Positions 10,899-22,071 of a stretch of DNA of 64,000 bases are shown here, in pieces. The DNA comes from Rhexocercosporidium sp. MPI-PUGE-AT-0058 (Eukaryota > Ascomycota > Leotiomycetes > Helotiales). The position numbers and the translations under genes were made by a program. The notes under the pieces were generated by a model. That model saw only the letters and a program-made list of their open reading frames with translations, made no database searches and was not told the origin of the DNA. The stretch's first letter is position 1, and each line of letters opens with the position of its first letter. The stretch is from contig JAGTJL010000021.1 of assembly GCA_020746875.1 (NCBI GenBank), positions 310,001 through 374,000 on the forward strand, read 5' to 3'.

Positions 10899-13800
10899 TC
10901 ACCTCCCACCCTTGTTCCCGCCCTTACCACCGCTCTTTCCTTTTGTCTTTCCACCCTTGCTAGCTCCTGCCACTCCCCCAGCTATCATAACCCTCACCTT
11001 GCTGACAAAAACGGTATTCGTCACCTCCTCAACCTTCCAACCCTTCAGCAACTCCACCTCCCTAGGCCACATTCTCTCTGCATCCTCGCTTGCCTCATCC
11101 ATCTTGCCCTTGACAGTCATATCGCCCACCCAGCGAGCCATGATATCCTTGATTGCCTTACCCTTCTTCTGGGTACCAGGCTGCAGCTTCACTTTGTATT
11201 TGTAGTTGCCCATTGCAGCCCATGGTGCGCATACGGGAATGGCCTCGAGGATCTCATCACCTCTGAGTGGCTTACCAACCAATTCATCAAGGCTTGTCAA
11301 CTTCTCCTCTTCGGCATCATCTACATCATGGCCATCCTCCAACATAGCTTTCCTTGCTGCCTCATGCTCTGCCATCTCCTTCTGTGTTCTTTGATGCTGT
11401 GCTTTTCTTCTCTCCTTCTGGAATGCCAATTCTGCTTCCCGTTTCTCCTTCGCCTCCGCTTCTACAGCTGCCTTCTCAACGCCGGCAGAAGCACCAATGA
11501 GTTTTTGAGCAAAGACACGATCTTCCTCGTCTTGATCTTTGTACTTGGCCGCTATCTTCTTGGCCTTTCCTCGCTTGCCTCGTTTTGGTGGCGCTGAGCT
11601 TTTTGAAGCTGTGATAGTGCTGGGCGTTTGTGTTCCGGTGGCTGGGGTTGATACAGTATTCTCATTGTCGGAATCTACGTCGTGGTCCGAGTCTCCAGCT
11701 TCGGAGTGGCCTTGTGCCTCTGGCTTTGAGTTTTCAATCTGGAGATTGGCAATCTCAGCTGTGATTTGGTCTTCTTCCCCGTCCGAGATGACTGGTTCTG
11801 ATTGAGGCTGTGTTTGCAACGGGTTCGAAGTCTTTCGATCTTCATCGTCCGCTTCAGACTCTTGGTAGTCGTCGGGTATACTTCCTTCATCGTCGTCAAG
11901 CTCATTGGCCTCCTCGACGACAGTTGGCTCAACGTGGTCGGATGCAGCTGGCGTATCATCTTGCAGCCGATGCTTATTGTGTCTTGTCTTGCTGTCTTCA
12001 CTGATTTGAAACAGGACACCAAATCCAAGGAGCAAAGCTGCTGGTGGCAAGAAATTCTTCTTGCCACTGATCATGAAGTTGCCAGTTGGTAAAAACTCCC
12101 CAGTTGGTGTTGATTTGGAAACCTGGTCGGCGTTGACCCACCAAGCTGACATTCCAGCCTTTGAGTCCCAAGCAGATGAGCATGAAATTGCCAATGTACC
12201 TGCCTGTGACAATGTGGAAGGTGGAATCGGGGCGTCCGGGGTCTTGATATTGTTGCGTATGACAACTGATGCAGCACCTTGAACTTCAGCATGAACGTAG
12301 ACATCGCCTTTTTTGAGATATTTTCTGTAGAGGATCTCGTTCTGTTGAGCATCCTTTCCAGCTAACACTAGATACCCATCAGAAGAGAGAAACCACGTAA
12401 ACTTCTCGAACCACATCTGTCTCCGGACCGGTCGTAGAACAGCCTTTTCCTGCTTCAGACTAGTCCTCAGGTCACGAGCAATCTTGGCTTCTTGGCTCTT
12501 CAGCGCTTTCGTTGATGATTGCAATGTCTTTTGCTCCTTCTCGGCAGCTGATCGTTTCTGATCGTAGTATTCTCTGGCATTTGCCCATGGAGAAAGCGCC
12601 AAATTGATGTCAATCATCAATCGTTTCTCCGTAGTCTTGTGCTTGGACTCCTTCTTCGGTGCTTCATCTTCACTATCAGAAACATCACTACCCGTCTCAT
12701 AGGCTGATTCGTCATCTTCGATAAGCTCTTCTTCGTTAAGCAATAGGGTAATAGTGTTTTCCTGGAGCTTCAATGGCAGCTTGATAATAGATGCTACCGG
12801 ATTTTGTCTCCTCTGCTCTATCTCAACGAGCTTTCCGATTTCGACCCAATCCATGCCTTGTGCAATGAGACCATTGACTGCGTCCATTGCCTCCTGTACT
12901 CTTTCAGGATTCGCTTGAAGAGCTCCGGCTTTTCGGATATTCAATTCCTGAACTTCTTGCAGCCCACCGAGTCTTTTCGCTTGATCTTGTCTCGCAGCTT
13001 CGATTTTCCTTTTCGCGTTTTGTTCCCGTTCTTGAAGTCGAGATTCCAATTTCTGTCCCTCAATTGAGGAAAAGAACTCATCAACAGTCTTGTTGAACCC
13101 TTTGAATTCCAAGAACACTGTCGCGGGATCATTCTCGAATTGTATCGGCCGGAAAGGGTGGAAATCCTCGTATATAAGAAACTTCCTCGCACTATCTGCT
13201 TCAGGTGCATCCTCATACCCTTCCTTCTTCTTCGCGATAATGTATCCTTTGGCAACCTCGGAGCTTGTGATCTCCTGGACTAATCTCTTTGCTTCTTGCA
13301 AAGATCGCATTAGATGGTCTAACAGGTCTTGACTCTGTAATACATCTGCCGGTTTGAGGGACGAGTCAAATTCTGTCACTCGCATGGCATGGTCCACCAA
13401 CATCGGTGGGTATTCTGTAATCGAGACAGCCAGCGCTCTTCTCAGCGCATCTGACCCTTTCTTCTTGGTCTTCTTCCCAGCCACAAGCTCATCATCACCT
13501 CGATCTACGGACTTCTGTAGAGCCTCTTGTAGCCGTTCCTTTGTCAAAGGCGGTATCCCGCCGTAATTTTGTCGATTGTCCAGCGAGTACTTCAGCCCAA
13601 TCCTCAATTCCTCCTGGCCCTCACCCTCGGGCACAACCCGCAACAATGCCAGAATATTCAGCTCATTGTCCGTGAGGATGATATTCCCGCCCGCATAGAA
13701 CTCCAAATATAGCCTGTACTGCCCATCACTGAATTGGAACTCGATAATCCGATCCGTGCCAACTGGGGCGACTTTCGTAACTCTTCTTGTCTTCAGGAAC

Positions 13801-14088
13801 TTCCGCAGCCGTGTCACGAACATCGAGGGGGCCGCGGCCGTCGCGCGCGAGAACTCCGTGAGGTGGCATCGAAAGCCGGAATCGATTACTATCTGCTGCT
13901 TGTGGTCGGGCTTTGCGAACTTAATCAAGAAGATCTTCGAGGAGAGGTCGTATATGTTCGAGACGCGCAGGGTGACTAAGGCATTTGAGAGCTCATGGGC
14001 GATGACCTGGGAAGGTTAGCAAGGTCGCAGATATGGAATAAATAGTATGATATACTTTGACATCTATAGAGGAGAATCTTTGCTTCAT
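10899..14088 (-). CDS. TAE2: Ribosome quality control complex factor Rqc2/Tae2 (NEMF family)
   Basis: Two exons: 14088-14056 (33 nt, MKQRFSSIDVK) and 14006-10899; the 49-nt phase-0 intron has a CTAAC branch and ends CCCAG. The 1046-residue length fits the eukaryotic NFACT family. In order: NFACT-N/FbpA-like domain (VIAHELSNALVTLRVSNIYDLSS, IVIDSGFRCHLTEFSR, VTRLRKFLKTRR), coiled coils near 320-370 and 490-535, the NFACT-R module (WFLSSDGYLVLAGKDAQQNE, YVHAEVQGAASVVIRN, SQAGTLAISCSSAWDSK) at about 545-650, an acidic charged stretch at about 680-800, and NFACT-C (IPVCAPWAAMGNYKYKVKLQPG) from about 925. The family binds stalled 60S-peptidyl-tRNA with the ligase Ltn1 and drives CAT tailing of the stalled chain in the cytoplasm. 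No lesions seen. Confidence 0.95.
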
Positions 14089-15063
14089 GCTTGAGTAGTG
14101 AGGTGGTTGTGGTTGTGTCTGGGTCGTTGATGTTGGTGGGATGCCAGTTTTGGCGGGGTTTGGATCATGGTGGGGCAATTTTTCGATGATGACAGGAACG
14201 AGACTCGAGAACTTTGCTTTGTCACCGGCTCGGCTGCTGGCTTTGGGTGTCAACAACGCCCCCTTTTCTCCCGACAAATCTTAGCCATCTCCTTCCCTTT
14301 GGACAGTCATTCGCCTGCCAGCTACTATGCATAATGTTCCCCCCTGAATCGCGCGCATCTAAAGTGTCAATTCACACAAAATTGAATTTGGACTATTCTT
14401 TTGGTCAGATCCAGCTCAATAGGCGTCTGGCGGGCGGCATCAATAAAGGCAGGCATATCGACTACCCCTTGGTACTCAAATACCTCGGGACTACATACCT
14501 TCGTTGCTCGAAGCTGCCATCGCGCTCAGAGGCTGGGCCCAACTCCTATATTACATACCCAGATAGGTACATAATGTTCCAGTTTGTCTGAGCATGGAGT
14601 TTTAAGCGCGGCCTCTGACAGCAAATATCTCCAAACTACAAAGTTTCTGCTCGTATCTGCAGCAAAGGGCCTTTAATAGATTAAATGCCCCGCACACGAA
14701 GTTCATAGTGAATAAGTCTGCTAGCTACTTCTTAAAAAGAAGAAGAATGAACTATTAGATGTTCAAGTGTCTGAATAACAATCGAGTTGTAGATCATGTG
14801 ACGAGCAATAAGTTTGGGACCTAACAGAGGTCTGGACCTTGGGACGAAACTGACTTACCCACTTCTAGCTTATAATGACATAGTGTCTTCTGTGAGCGTT
14901 GAAATGACCTTCTTGTCCCTGCCTTTAGATTTCCTATGTCATAGTCCTGATGCGACAAGCAAGGGCTACACGCACAGCAAGAGCCGCGAAGCTTCTCACA
15001 GTTGCCACCCTCTTTACCCAGAAATAACAGAACACGACCCGAATACCGAGTATACAAGACAAA
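14089..15063. other. Intergenic between divergent genes
   Basis: This is a shared upstream region of the minus-strand Rqc2 gene and the plus-strand 2EXR gene. I see no conserved reading frame. Nothing further can be supported. Confidence 0.5.
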
Positions 15064-16401
15064 TTGGATTGGAGGAAGTGGACGCGCCGTGGTTTAATAC
15101 ATCAGCCGCAGCAATCAGTATCACGCCAGTCACAACTACAACGCACAGGCAGCATTCCCAACGAGGCCTTGGAGATGGGGTCAATAGGACCAGGTATCCC
15201 AGGTGGCCTCTGGGCAAAATTACCTTACGAGCTTGCCGTTTATATTTGGGAGCTTGCGGCTCAAGGGCCTCCCCGTCTCGTTCACCTGACATTTCCCGGG
15301 CAACGAGTGGAAGCAGATGCACCTGTATACACCGAGCGCCATCATGAACTCATGGAAATCAACGTAAGGTGGCCAACACAGCAAGAAATATCCTTCAAAA
15401 AGATCGAACTGGCTCAAACATCATCCCTTGTCCCGCCTTCACCAATCATAGGGGTATGTCGGCAATCCCGTTGTGTAGCATCGAGAGTGCTCGGACAGAG
15501 CATTGCCGCGCCATGGACCCAAATTCCCACGATTTGGTTCTCGCCAGAAGACGATACCTTATTCCTCAGCGAGAGCACACTCCGCAAACTCTTCTGCGAA
15601 CGGCAGTATGCAGTCGAAGACTTGGGCTTGGATTTGAGTCGTGTGCAGAAACTTGCACTATCTAAAGGCAGCGAGCTAGATGATGAGATTCGAACAGGTC
15701 CACCTTACTGGCGTGGCCATCTCACATTGATAACTGGGTTGCTCCAGAAATTCCCAAACCTGAAGCTAGTGACGTTTGTTGCTCAAATATTCAACCCAAC
15801 TGATATCAAAAACCTGGTCATGATGGATCTTCACGATGTCGACCGCTTGACGGACGTGTATAAACGAGGATACTACAGGCCAGGCAATTGCCACACGGAT
15901 GAGATTGCAGATGGCGCCGAACTTGCTCGGAAAGAACTTGTAATGATCCGTTCCACTCTCGAACAGCGAAGGACTCAGAACGGATACAATGGTTGGGAGT
16001 TACCCCAGATCGAAATCGGAGCCATCACAACTCTGCAAAAGAGAGTTGCCTTTTATGAGGCACGCGACGCTTTCTTCCGGGAGAGAGAAACGTTTCACAT
16101 GATGCTCAAGGTAATACTATGGGACCAGCCACAGAGAAGCGTTGAGTTTTGCGCTGCTCATGGTTCAAATGTGGAAGATATGATTATCTGGTTCCGGTAT
16201 CTTCAGGGTTACTCGCCGAGCAGGAAAATTGCTGTTATGTTCAAGGGGAAACGACTTGTCCCTGAGGAGAAAGTACTAAACATTCCTTTTCTGAAGAAGG
16301 ATGAACTTTTCGAAGTTGTGATTGGTGAATGTGAGCAAGATTTACCGCGATATACTGGTCATAGAAGCAAGCACAATACTCCAGCTAGAGAGTCTAGTTA
16401 G
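15064..16401 (+). CDS. 2EXR-domain protein, unknown function
   Basis: Single exon, 445 residues from the first ATG. An in-frame ATG at 15175 (MGSIGPGIPGGLW) is an alternative start just ahead of the conserved part. The N-terminal domain has the fungal 2EXR pattern: LWAKLPYELAVYIWELAAQGPP, then PSPIIGVCRQSRCVASRVL and WFSPEDDTLFL. These F-box-like segments occur in large fungal families of unknown role. The rest is globular and without known motifs; the C-terminal about 60 residues (KIAVMFKGKRLVPEEKVL, FLKKDELFEVVIGE) have a beta-grasp-like look, but that is only an impression. Intact. Confidence 0.75.
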   Translation: MDWRKWTRRGLIHQPQQSVSRQSQLQRTGSIPNEALEMGSIGPGIPGGLWAKLPYELAVYIWELAAQGPPRLVHLTFPGQRVEADAPVYTERHHELMEINVRWPTQQEISFKKIELAQTSSLVPPSPIIGVCRQSRCVASRVLGQSIAAPWTQIPTIWFSPEDDTLFLSESTLRKLFCERQYAVEDLGLDLSRVQKLALSKGSELDDEIRTGPPYWRGHLTLITGLLQKFPNLKLVTFVAQIFNPTDIKNLVMMDLHDVDRLTDVYKRGYYRPGNCHTDEIADGAELARKELVMIRSTLEQRRTQNGYNGWELPQIEIGAITTLQKRVAFYEARDAFFRERETFHMMLKVILWDQPQRSVEFCAAHGSNVEDMIIWFRYLQGYSPSRKIAVMFKGKRLVPEEKVLNIPFLKKDELFEVVIGECEQDLPRYTGHRSKHNTPARESS

Positions 16402-18712
16402 AGACGAGGGATGAGGAAAAGACAATGTGTGGTGGAGAAAGCAAAGAGCACACCAGTCTTCCCCTGTAACAGAATTTGGAGATGGAATCTGCTACTGGCA
16501 GAAGATTTTTACGTGCTCTTCATGCGCCTCTGCCTTCTTTGCTTTTGACGTAGGGTATCTTGGCTATATTGGAATGATCACTTTGACATTAGAACCTAAA
16601 GCGTAGCTAGGAGAAACAAAGGATCGTCAAAAAACCACGATGAAGTAGCCCTTGCACTTTATCGTTTCCGTTCATTTAGACTCTGAAGTTATGATATTGA
16701 AGTCAGTTAAGGACTTCAAGTCCAGTGGAGAAAGACGGCAATTACTGAGATAAAAAGCCTAACAGGAAGTTTTCTTTGCTTAGAAAAGGCAGTATTAATG
16801 AATTGACCCGCCATCGAAGGTGTCCTTGCCTGCCTCGCGCTTGCAATTCCATTTTGAATTTTCATTCTCGGGTAGCTGTCCGTTGCATAGTCTTCTGTTA
16901 CCAGGCAGCTGTCCGTTATATATTCGTCTAATAATTAACTGTCCTCTCTGGATGCCAACGGACTTCAGCGGTCTCGGCAAGGCGTGGTTGCATTTTCAAC
17001 GCTTTTGTAATCTTACTAACTGTACATTTTATCGATTTCTACGAGTAAATTCGAGTATCGCGCAACCCAGAAATAGTCCTAAACTACTGCCAGCGAGTGT
17101 AGGGGTTCTTCTAGCTTTGTACTCCTCTCATTATAGCATTCGAATTAGTAGTATTGGTTTTCAAGTACATTTTGCCCATGCCCCCTTGACACGGTCTAGA
17201 ACTGCTCGAACGAGCTTGCCGTACAATGGCGAGTTTGAGAGATCCACCTGCCAGAATGATGACTCGGCGAGCTTCTCCCCTTTTGATTGCAGCTGGACGT
17301 TGTGGCTGTTTCGAAAGATCTTCGATGAATTTCGACGACAAGATATTAGGCCCGCGGATATCCTCCCAGTCTATCATCTGAAACTTCGCATGAAGACGCC
17401 AAAGCTACAGTTGCATACTAGCGGAGCTGACTTCCGAGCTTTTGGTGACAAAGTTGCCTCCCCTTCCTGGTGGTGTGAAAATCCGAGTAGTTTTCAACTT
17501 GATCGGCTACTAATCAGCGTTGCGACGATGCCTCTCCGTCGATCTAGGGTGTATCACTCCTGTCTCCATGCCATGCGCCGTTCTGTCGTTCTAGTTCTTC
17601 ACATGCAAGAGATTATGCAAAGTTTCCAGAGGACATCGCTTGAGCAATGTTCGATATGAATATCCGGATCTCATCATGAGAGGTTGACGGATCTCGAATT
17701 AAAAATCTTGGGTCACCCAGTCAATCTATCGCCCCTCGGAAGAGTCTCCGCAAGTTTGGCTAGTGGAGACTACTCACAAAATGCAACGAAGTCCGTAAAT
17801 CCGCACATCACCGACCGTTTTTGATATCGGATCCCTAGGCGTTGAGGAGGACGAAAAAACAACAACCTAATAGCATCCGCAAATGTCAACTGCATGGTTC
17901 CCGGCGCGGAGGTATTGCAAATAATCGCCATCTCGATAGGCGTTTCGGTACGTAGCGAGAAGAAGAAAAACCCTCGCGCTACTCGAACTGAACAATATGC
18001 TGGAAATGGTTCCATTCGTCCTTGAGGGCAGCTTCAATGAAAGTATAGGAGATCCTGGCATATAGGAGGGACTCGAATCAACAAGTGGCGTCGTACTAAG
18101 GTAGCTAAGCCTGCTAGAATTCTGAGTGCCTCGAGAATGTAAAAGCATTGGCATTGCCGTGCGAGCCGTGTTCTGGAACTCTGGTCGCCGATGGGCGAGG
18201 GGGTTCAAGTGCCATTTGATGATGCCCGACGACTATTTCGAGAATCAAGGCTGAAGTATCAATGGAGATATAATTCATAGGTAGCAAGAGATCTACCGAC
18301 CACTCTGCTGACATGTCCCACTATACCTTCGGTAGTCATCTTGTAAGTACGGACGTAACAAGCGACTAGTTGCGGGATTTCGGCATGCTTGTTGCCACGG
18401 CATAGACGGCGGTTGCAGAACTTAGCGAGCTCCAACCCGCAGAACGCCAATGCATTGTTGCATGTTGTTGTGGCCCGCTGTCGCGGTACCTGAGTTTGAG
18501 TCCGAAGCGCGACAGAATTATCATGAACCCAGCACGTAGTGATGAGCCTCTTCCAAGCAGCGAGCTCGGAGTCAGCATCGCAATGATTCTCTCTTGACAT
18601 TGTTAAAAATTTTCAACCCAACTCAGTCCCACCATCCTTATATTATCGCTTATTCCAGCCACGATGTATCCCGTTTGGACTGCACCCCTACCTCCGCGTG
18701 CGCATATTCGCC
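16402..18712. other. Gene-poor 2.3 kb, no supported gene
   Basis: Open frames at 16820-17659 (plus), 17111-17377, 17770-18208 and 18259-18600 (minus) show no recognised domain. The minus-strand frames from 18600 down to 17770 might be exons of a fast-evolving gene divergent from the bZIP-like gene, but I could not find a splice chain that joins them. Around 16860-16950 a short motif (CAGCTGTCCGTTATAT-like) is imperfectly repeated. Confidence 0.4.
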
Positions 18713-20323
18713 ATGCCTCAAGGACGTCCACGACTACCAGGAACAGATGCGGAGCGTGTAGAAGCACGACGACAACAAGTCAGAGAGAATGTACGGGCCT
18801 TCCGGGAGAGAAAGAAACAACGAACTCTTTCGGACAATCCGACCAGCTCTTCTAGAAGTCACGAAGACGATGGGTCTAGTCGCACATCTCCTTCCAAATC
18901 CGGACCGTCATCCTTCTCGTACGCACTTCAGTCACAACCGCCACCACGTCGAGTATCAGTGACTCGCCTTCCAATAGATCAGGGTGTCAAATGGTCGCTA
19001 GGCCTACCATTCAGGATCGATTTAGGGCCTGCCTATTCGGGAGCGTTTATTGCTGCGTTCAACTACCGAAGTCAGCCAACGCCAGACCCAGGCACACTAG
19101 AAACGTCTCCAGACCTAGCGAATACGCCAGCGACCTCTCCGCGCTCCTTGACTCCTGTACTTGGGTCCTTGGAACCTTCGCCCCCTTCTCCCGTTGATTG
19201 TCTCCGTGTAGAGATATGTTACAACTCATGGACGACAGCTGTATCTATCGAAGCGATGTCGCTGGGAGCAGAAATGCTCAAAGAGGCACTTCTTGCTGCT
19301 GCTTTGAGCCTAGTCAGCCTTGAGAGAAATGACAGGAGGATAGCCGCTCAAGCTATACAAATCCAAACGGTCGCCCTGCGAAGGCTCCGAGAAGGATTCA
19401 ACCAGTACCTGAACGACAAGGATCCACAAAAAGCTACTATGCTCTCTGCGACTGCTTTGGCTTGCTCCATGTCGGATCTGTTAGTCCATAAGTCTTGGCC
19501 TGGATTCTCACTTCATCTAAAGGGTGTAGGGGCATTGATCGAACATGCTAGCCCGGCAGCCCTCAACACCTTCGCTGCCCAGGAGAACTTTCTTGGCTAC
19601 CGTACTGCTCAGGTTTCATTTAGTTTTCTAGAACGAAAGGGGTCTTTTCTGTCCCGGCCTGAATGGATTGACTTCGACTGGAGAGACGATCACCCGGATT
19701 TCAGCCACCCAGCTCACAGACTCCTCGATATCGCCTATCAAATCCCTGCGCAAATGGAAACATTTGACAAGTGCGCCAATCAGTCTCCGAATGCTTTGAG
19801 GCGGCATCTCAAAAAGTTGAACGGCATGGTTTCGGAGTTGAACGAGTGGAAAAGAGATCTTTTCGACGAGTATTCGTCGGAAATACCGGCCTATAGCACC
19901 GAAGCAGCGAATTGGCAAGGACTTCATACAGATGTCATCAAGTTCTCCAACATCATTGTTGCCACCAGCTTCACCCTCTTCACGGGCGTCCGAGTTGCAC
20001 TCTTCTCACTTGTCCGACAAATCGCAGAAGTACTGAAGGAGAACGACGAATCGGCAATACCGGTCCTGAATTTCGCGATCCAAGAGAGCTACAAGTGGTC
20101 AAGGATATCTTGTCAGTGTTTGGAGTACTTTTTTGCTCGAGATCAGAATGTTGTGGGCAGACTTTTGTGTCTTTTCCCCTTTGATACTGCGTGGTTGACT
20201 TTCGCGGAGCTGAGCACGAGTTACAAGATGAACATGTCTACTGAATTAGACTGGTGCACAGCGACGTCGGAACGAATCAAGGAATCTGGATTGCCAGTTT
20301 TCGCAATCAGACATCGCGATTGA
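18713..20323 (+). CDS. bZIP-like fungal transcriptional regulator
   Basis: One exon; I choose the ATG at 18713 (MPQGRPRLPGTD) over the one at 18698 because the conserved start of this type begins there; 536 residues. The N-terminus carries a bZIP basic region (RRQQVRENVRAFRERKKQR, about residues 18-36) in which the usual Asn of the NxxAxxxxR core is replaced. No leucine heptads follow; instead there is a Ser/Pro-rich linker. The remaining about 400 residues are helical and resemble the regulatory half of fungal Zn-cluster/bZIP hybrid regulators (AMSLGAEMLKEALLAAALSL, KDPQKATMLSATALACSM, GALIEHASPAALNTF). It would act in the nucleus. The missing leucine zipper makes its DNA-binding mode uncertain. 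Confidence 0.7.
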   Translation: MPQGRPRLPGTDAERVEARRQQVRENVRAFRERKKQRTLSDNPTSSSRSHEDDGSSRTSPSKSGPSSFSYALQSQPPPRRVSVTRLPIDQGVKWSLGLPFRIDLGPAYSGAFIAAFNYRSQPTPDPGTLETSPDLANTPATSPRSLTPVLGSLEPSPPSPVDCLRVEICYNSWTTAVSIEAMSLGAEMLKEALLAAALSLVSLERNDRRIAAQAIQIQTVALRRLREGFNQYLNDKDPQKATMLSATALACSMSDLLVHKSWPGFSLHLKGVGALIEHASPAALNTFAAQENFLGYRTAQVSFSFLERKGSFLSRPEWIDFDWRDDHPDFSHPAHRLLDIAYQIPAQMETFDKCANQSPNALRRHLKKLNGMVSELNEWKRDLFDEYSSEIPAYSTEAANWQGLHTDVIKFSNIIVATSFTLFTGVRVALFSLVRQIAEVLKENDESAIPVLNFAIQESYKWSRISCQCLEYFFARDQNVVGRLLCLFPFDTAWLTFAELSTSYKMNMSTELDWCTATSERIKESGLPVFAIRHRD

Positions 20324-22071
20324 GTAAGATTTCTCTTTTGCGGGAGACAGCAAGCTGCCCGTGATTTTATACTCGTTCATTTAGAACAGGTTCTCTGGTT
20401 TAGACCTCGGTTGAGTTCATTTGATTTCATTTGATCATTTTTATTCTACAGTAACATAAATCCGACAAACTTTATGCATTTCCTCTTCGTTTCCCCCATT
20501 TGCAGTAAATAGTAGTGCCTTGATCTTTTCCTACCTCAAAGACCCTTTATGGCAGTTTCGACGCACGCTGGTGTGATTCCTTTCCTCGCTATCTACTGTT
20601 GCGCAATATACCCAAATAGATCACCAAAACCTTTGTTCTTCGTGGGAATTTAATAAGTGATAAGCGACTTAACACAACTCAGCTTCTGTCTACCGTCCGT
20701 ACTATGAATTTAGAGTTGGAAATGACGAAAGTACCCCACATCGAGGGCGTCGCGAAGGACAGATGATCAACTCATTCACAATCCCAAAATTCGGCCTCCG
20801 GCTAAACAAGACGTACCGCAGATATTTTGGTAGCATACTCATTATCGCGGACCTCAAATCTATTCTTACTCACATTGCAGCAGCGATGTCGCTGCTCCCA
20901 AGAATGAACAACAAGACTTGCCTACATCCCACGAACTTTCTACGGGTATCATCCTCGAACAACTACAACACTACCATAGGTCTGCTCGTTCCACAAGGCT
21001 GAAATCACGTTAATCAACAACATCGCTAAAGCCCTGAGCACAGGGGTTTACGGACGAAGCCGCCCTTCAACCGGAGCGAGGTCTGGTAAGATACATTGGT
21101 GATTAGTAACCAGCCAAACTCGGCTTGTATGAACCGAGGTTTGGCAATAGCCAATAAGGGGTACGCTGCTGGGTTTCTTGATGTACGTCAGCGAACGACA
21201 TAAGCCATATGCAGGGCATCCGGGTGCCGAGGATTCGCAGTTGGTGGTTGATTTTGGGAGCGAGTAGGAGGTCGGAATGGCAAATTCTGCTTCTGGATGG
21301 TTGGGAACGGGAGGGTGGTGACGACGTTGTTCTGCTTCGCTGGTGAGATTCTTCGAAATACTGAGATTCGCCCTCGTCTTGCCCCATGTTTATGTCATCT
21401 TTACCCAGATAAATTTCTGCGAACCCATCCGTTGTTGTTGCTTGGGGTTTATCGTCGAACTGAACTGCCTACCTTGAGGTTTCGCTTGTGCCACCAAAGT
21501 CAACAAATGTGAGATTTGACATCATCTCGCAAACATGATCACCATCAGTCTTTAAAATTGGTTAGCAGGCTGTCTTGTTCATCGATGATTGTCATTATCT
21601 TCACACCAGCGCCATCTAATTACTCAGCCCCATGGGAACGTTAATTCAACCCACAGGATTGCGGAATTTATCTCACAACTTGTCACCATCGCATGAAAAG
21701 ATCTTTAGTAAGGCAATCTATTTTGTGAGTTCTGTCAAGAAAACTTGAGGAGTGTTGCGCATCCAGTCATGCAATGATCATTTTCCCCATAGCAACCTAA
21801 CGCCCTCGCAAACCTGAAAACAACCCCCACGCCGAATAACTCAAAAGAAGCATGCATATGACCATAAGCCACCACCGTACTTTTGAAATATGCACAGAAA
21901 CACTTTTGTGAGAAGGAAGAGCCTTCTATATGGAGACGAAGTTTGCCCTGATATTTTCCCCAATAAACGGGAATTCGTCCCCAGCTATGCCACAACCAGT
22001 GCTGTAACCACAACGCGTCAGGAGAAGAGTGATGTAACAGATTGGCCAGAGACTGGGACTTTTTAAAGTCC
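20324..22071. other. Intergenic, convergent 3' regions
   Basis: This lies between the 3' ends of two convergent genes. Frames at 20763-21002 (plus), 21103-21387 and 21735-22079 (minus) have no domains, and codon choice looks non-coding. No RNA gene is seen. Confidence 0.5.

Noticed and set aside
10740..11597. Open frame of 285 codons on the plus strand
   Set aside because: It lies antisense to the clearly conserved Rqc2 C-terminus and is open because of the codon composition of that gene.
17111..17377. Minus-strand frame with RRVIILAGGS, resembling the end of an Hsp70-like or nucleotide-binding protein
   Set aside because: Only one short patch fits, no neighbouring motif follows in any frame, and no exon chain can be built.
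18259..18600. Minus-strand frame of 113 codons divergent from the bZIP-like gene
   Set aside because: No domain and no convincing splice link to the frames at 17770-18208; left as unresolved.
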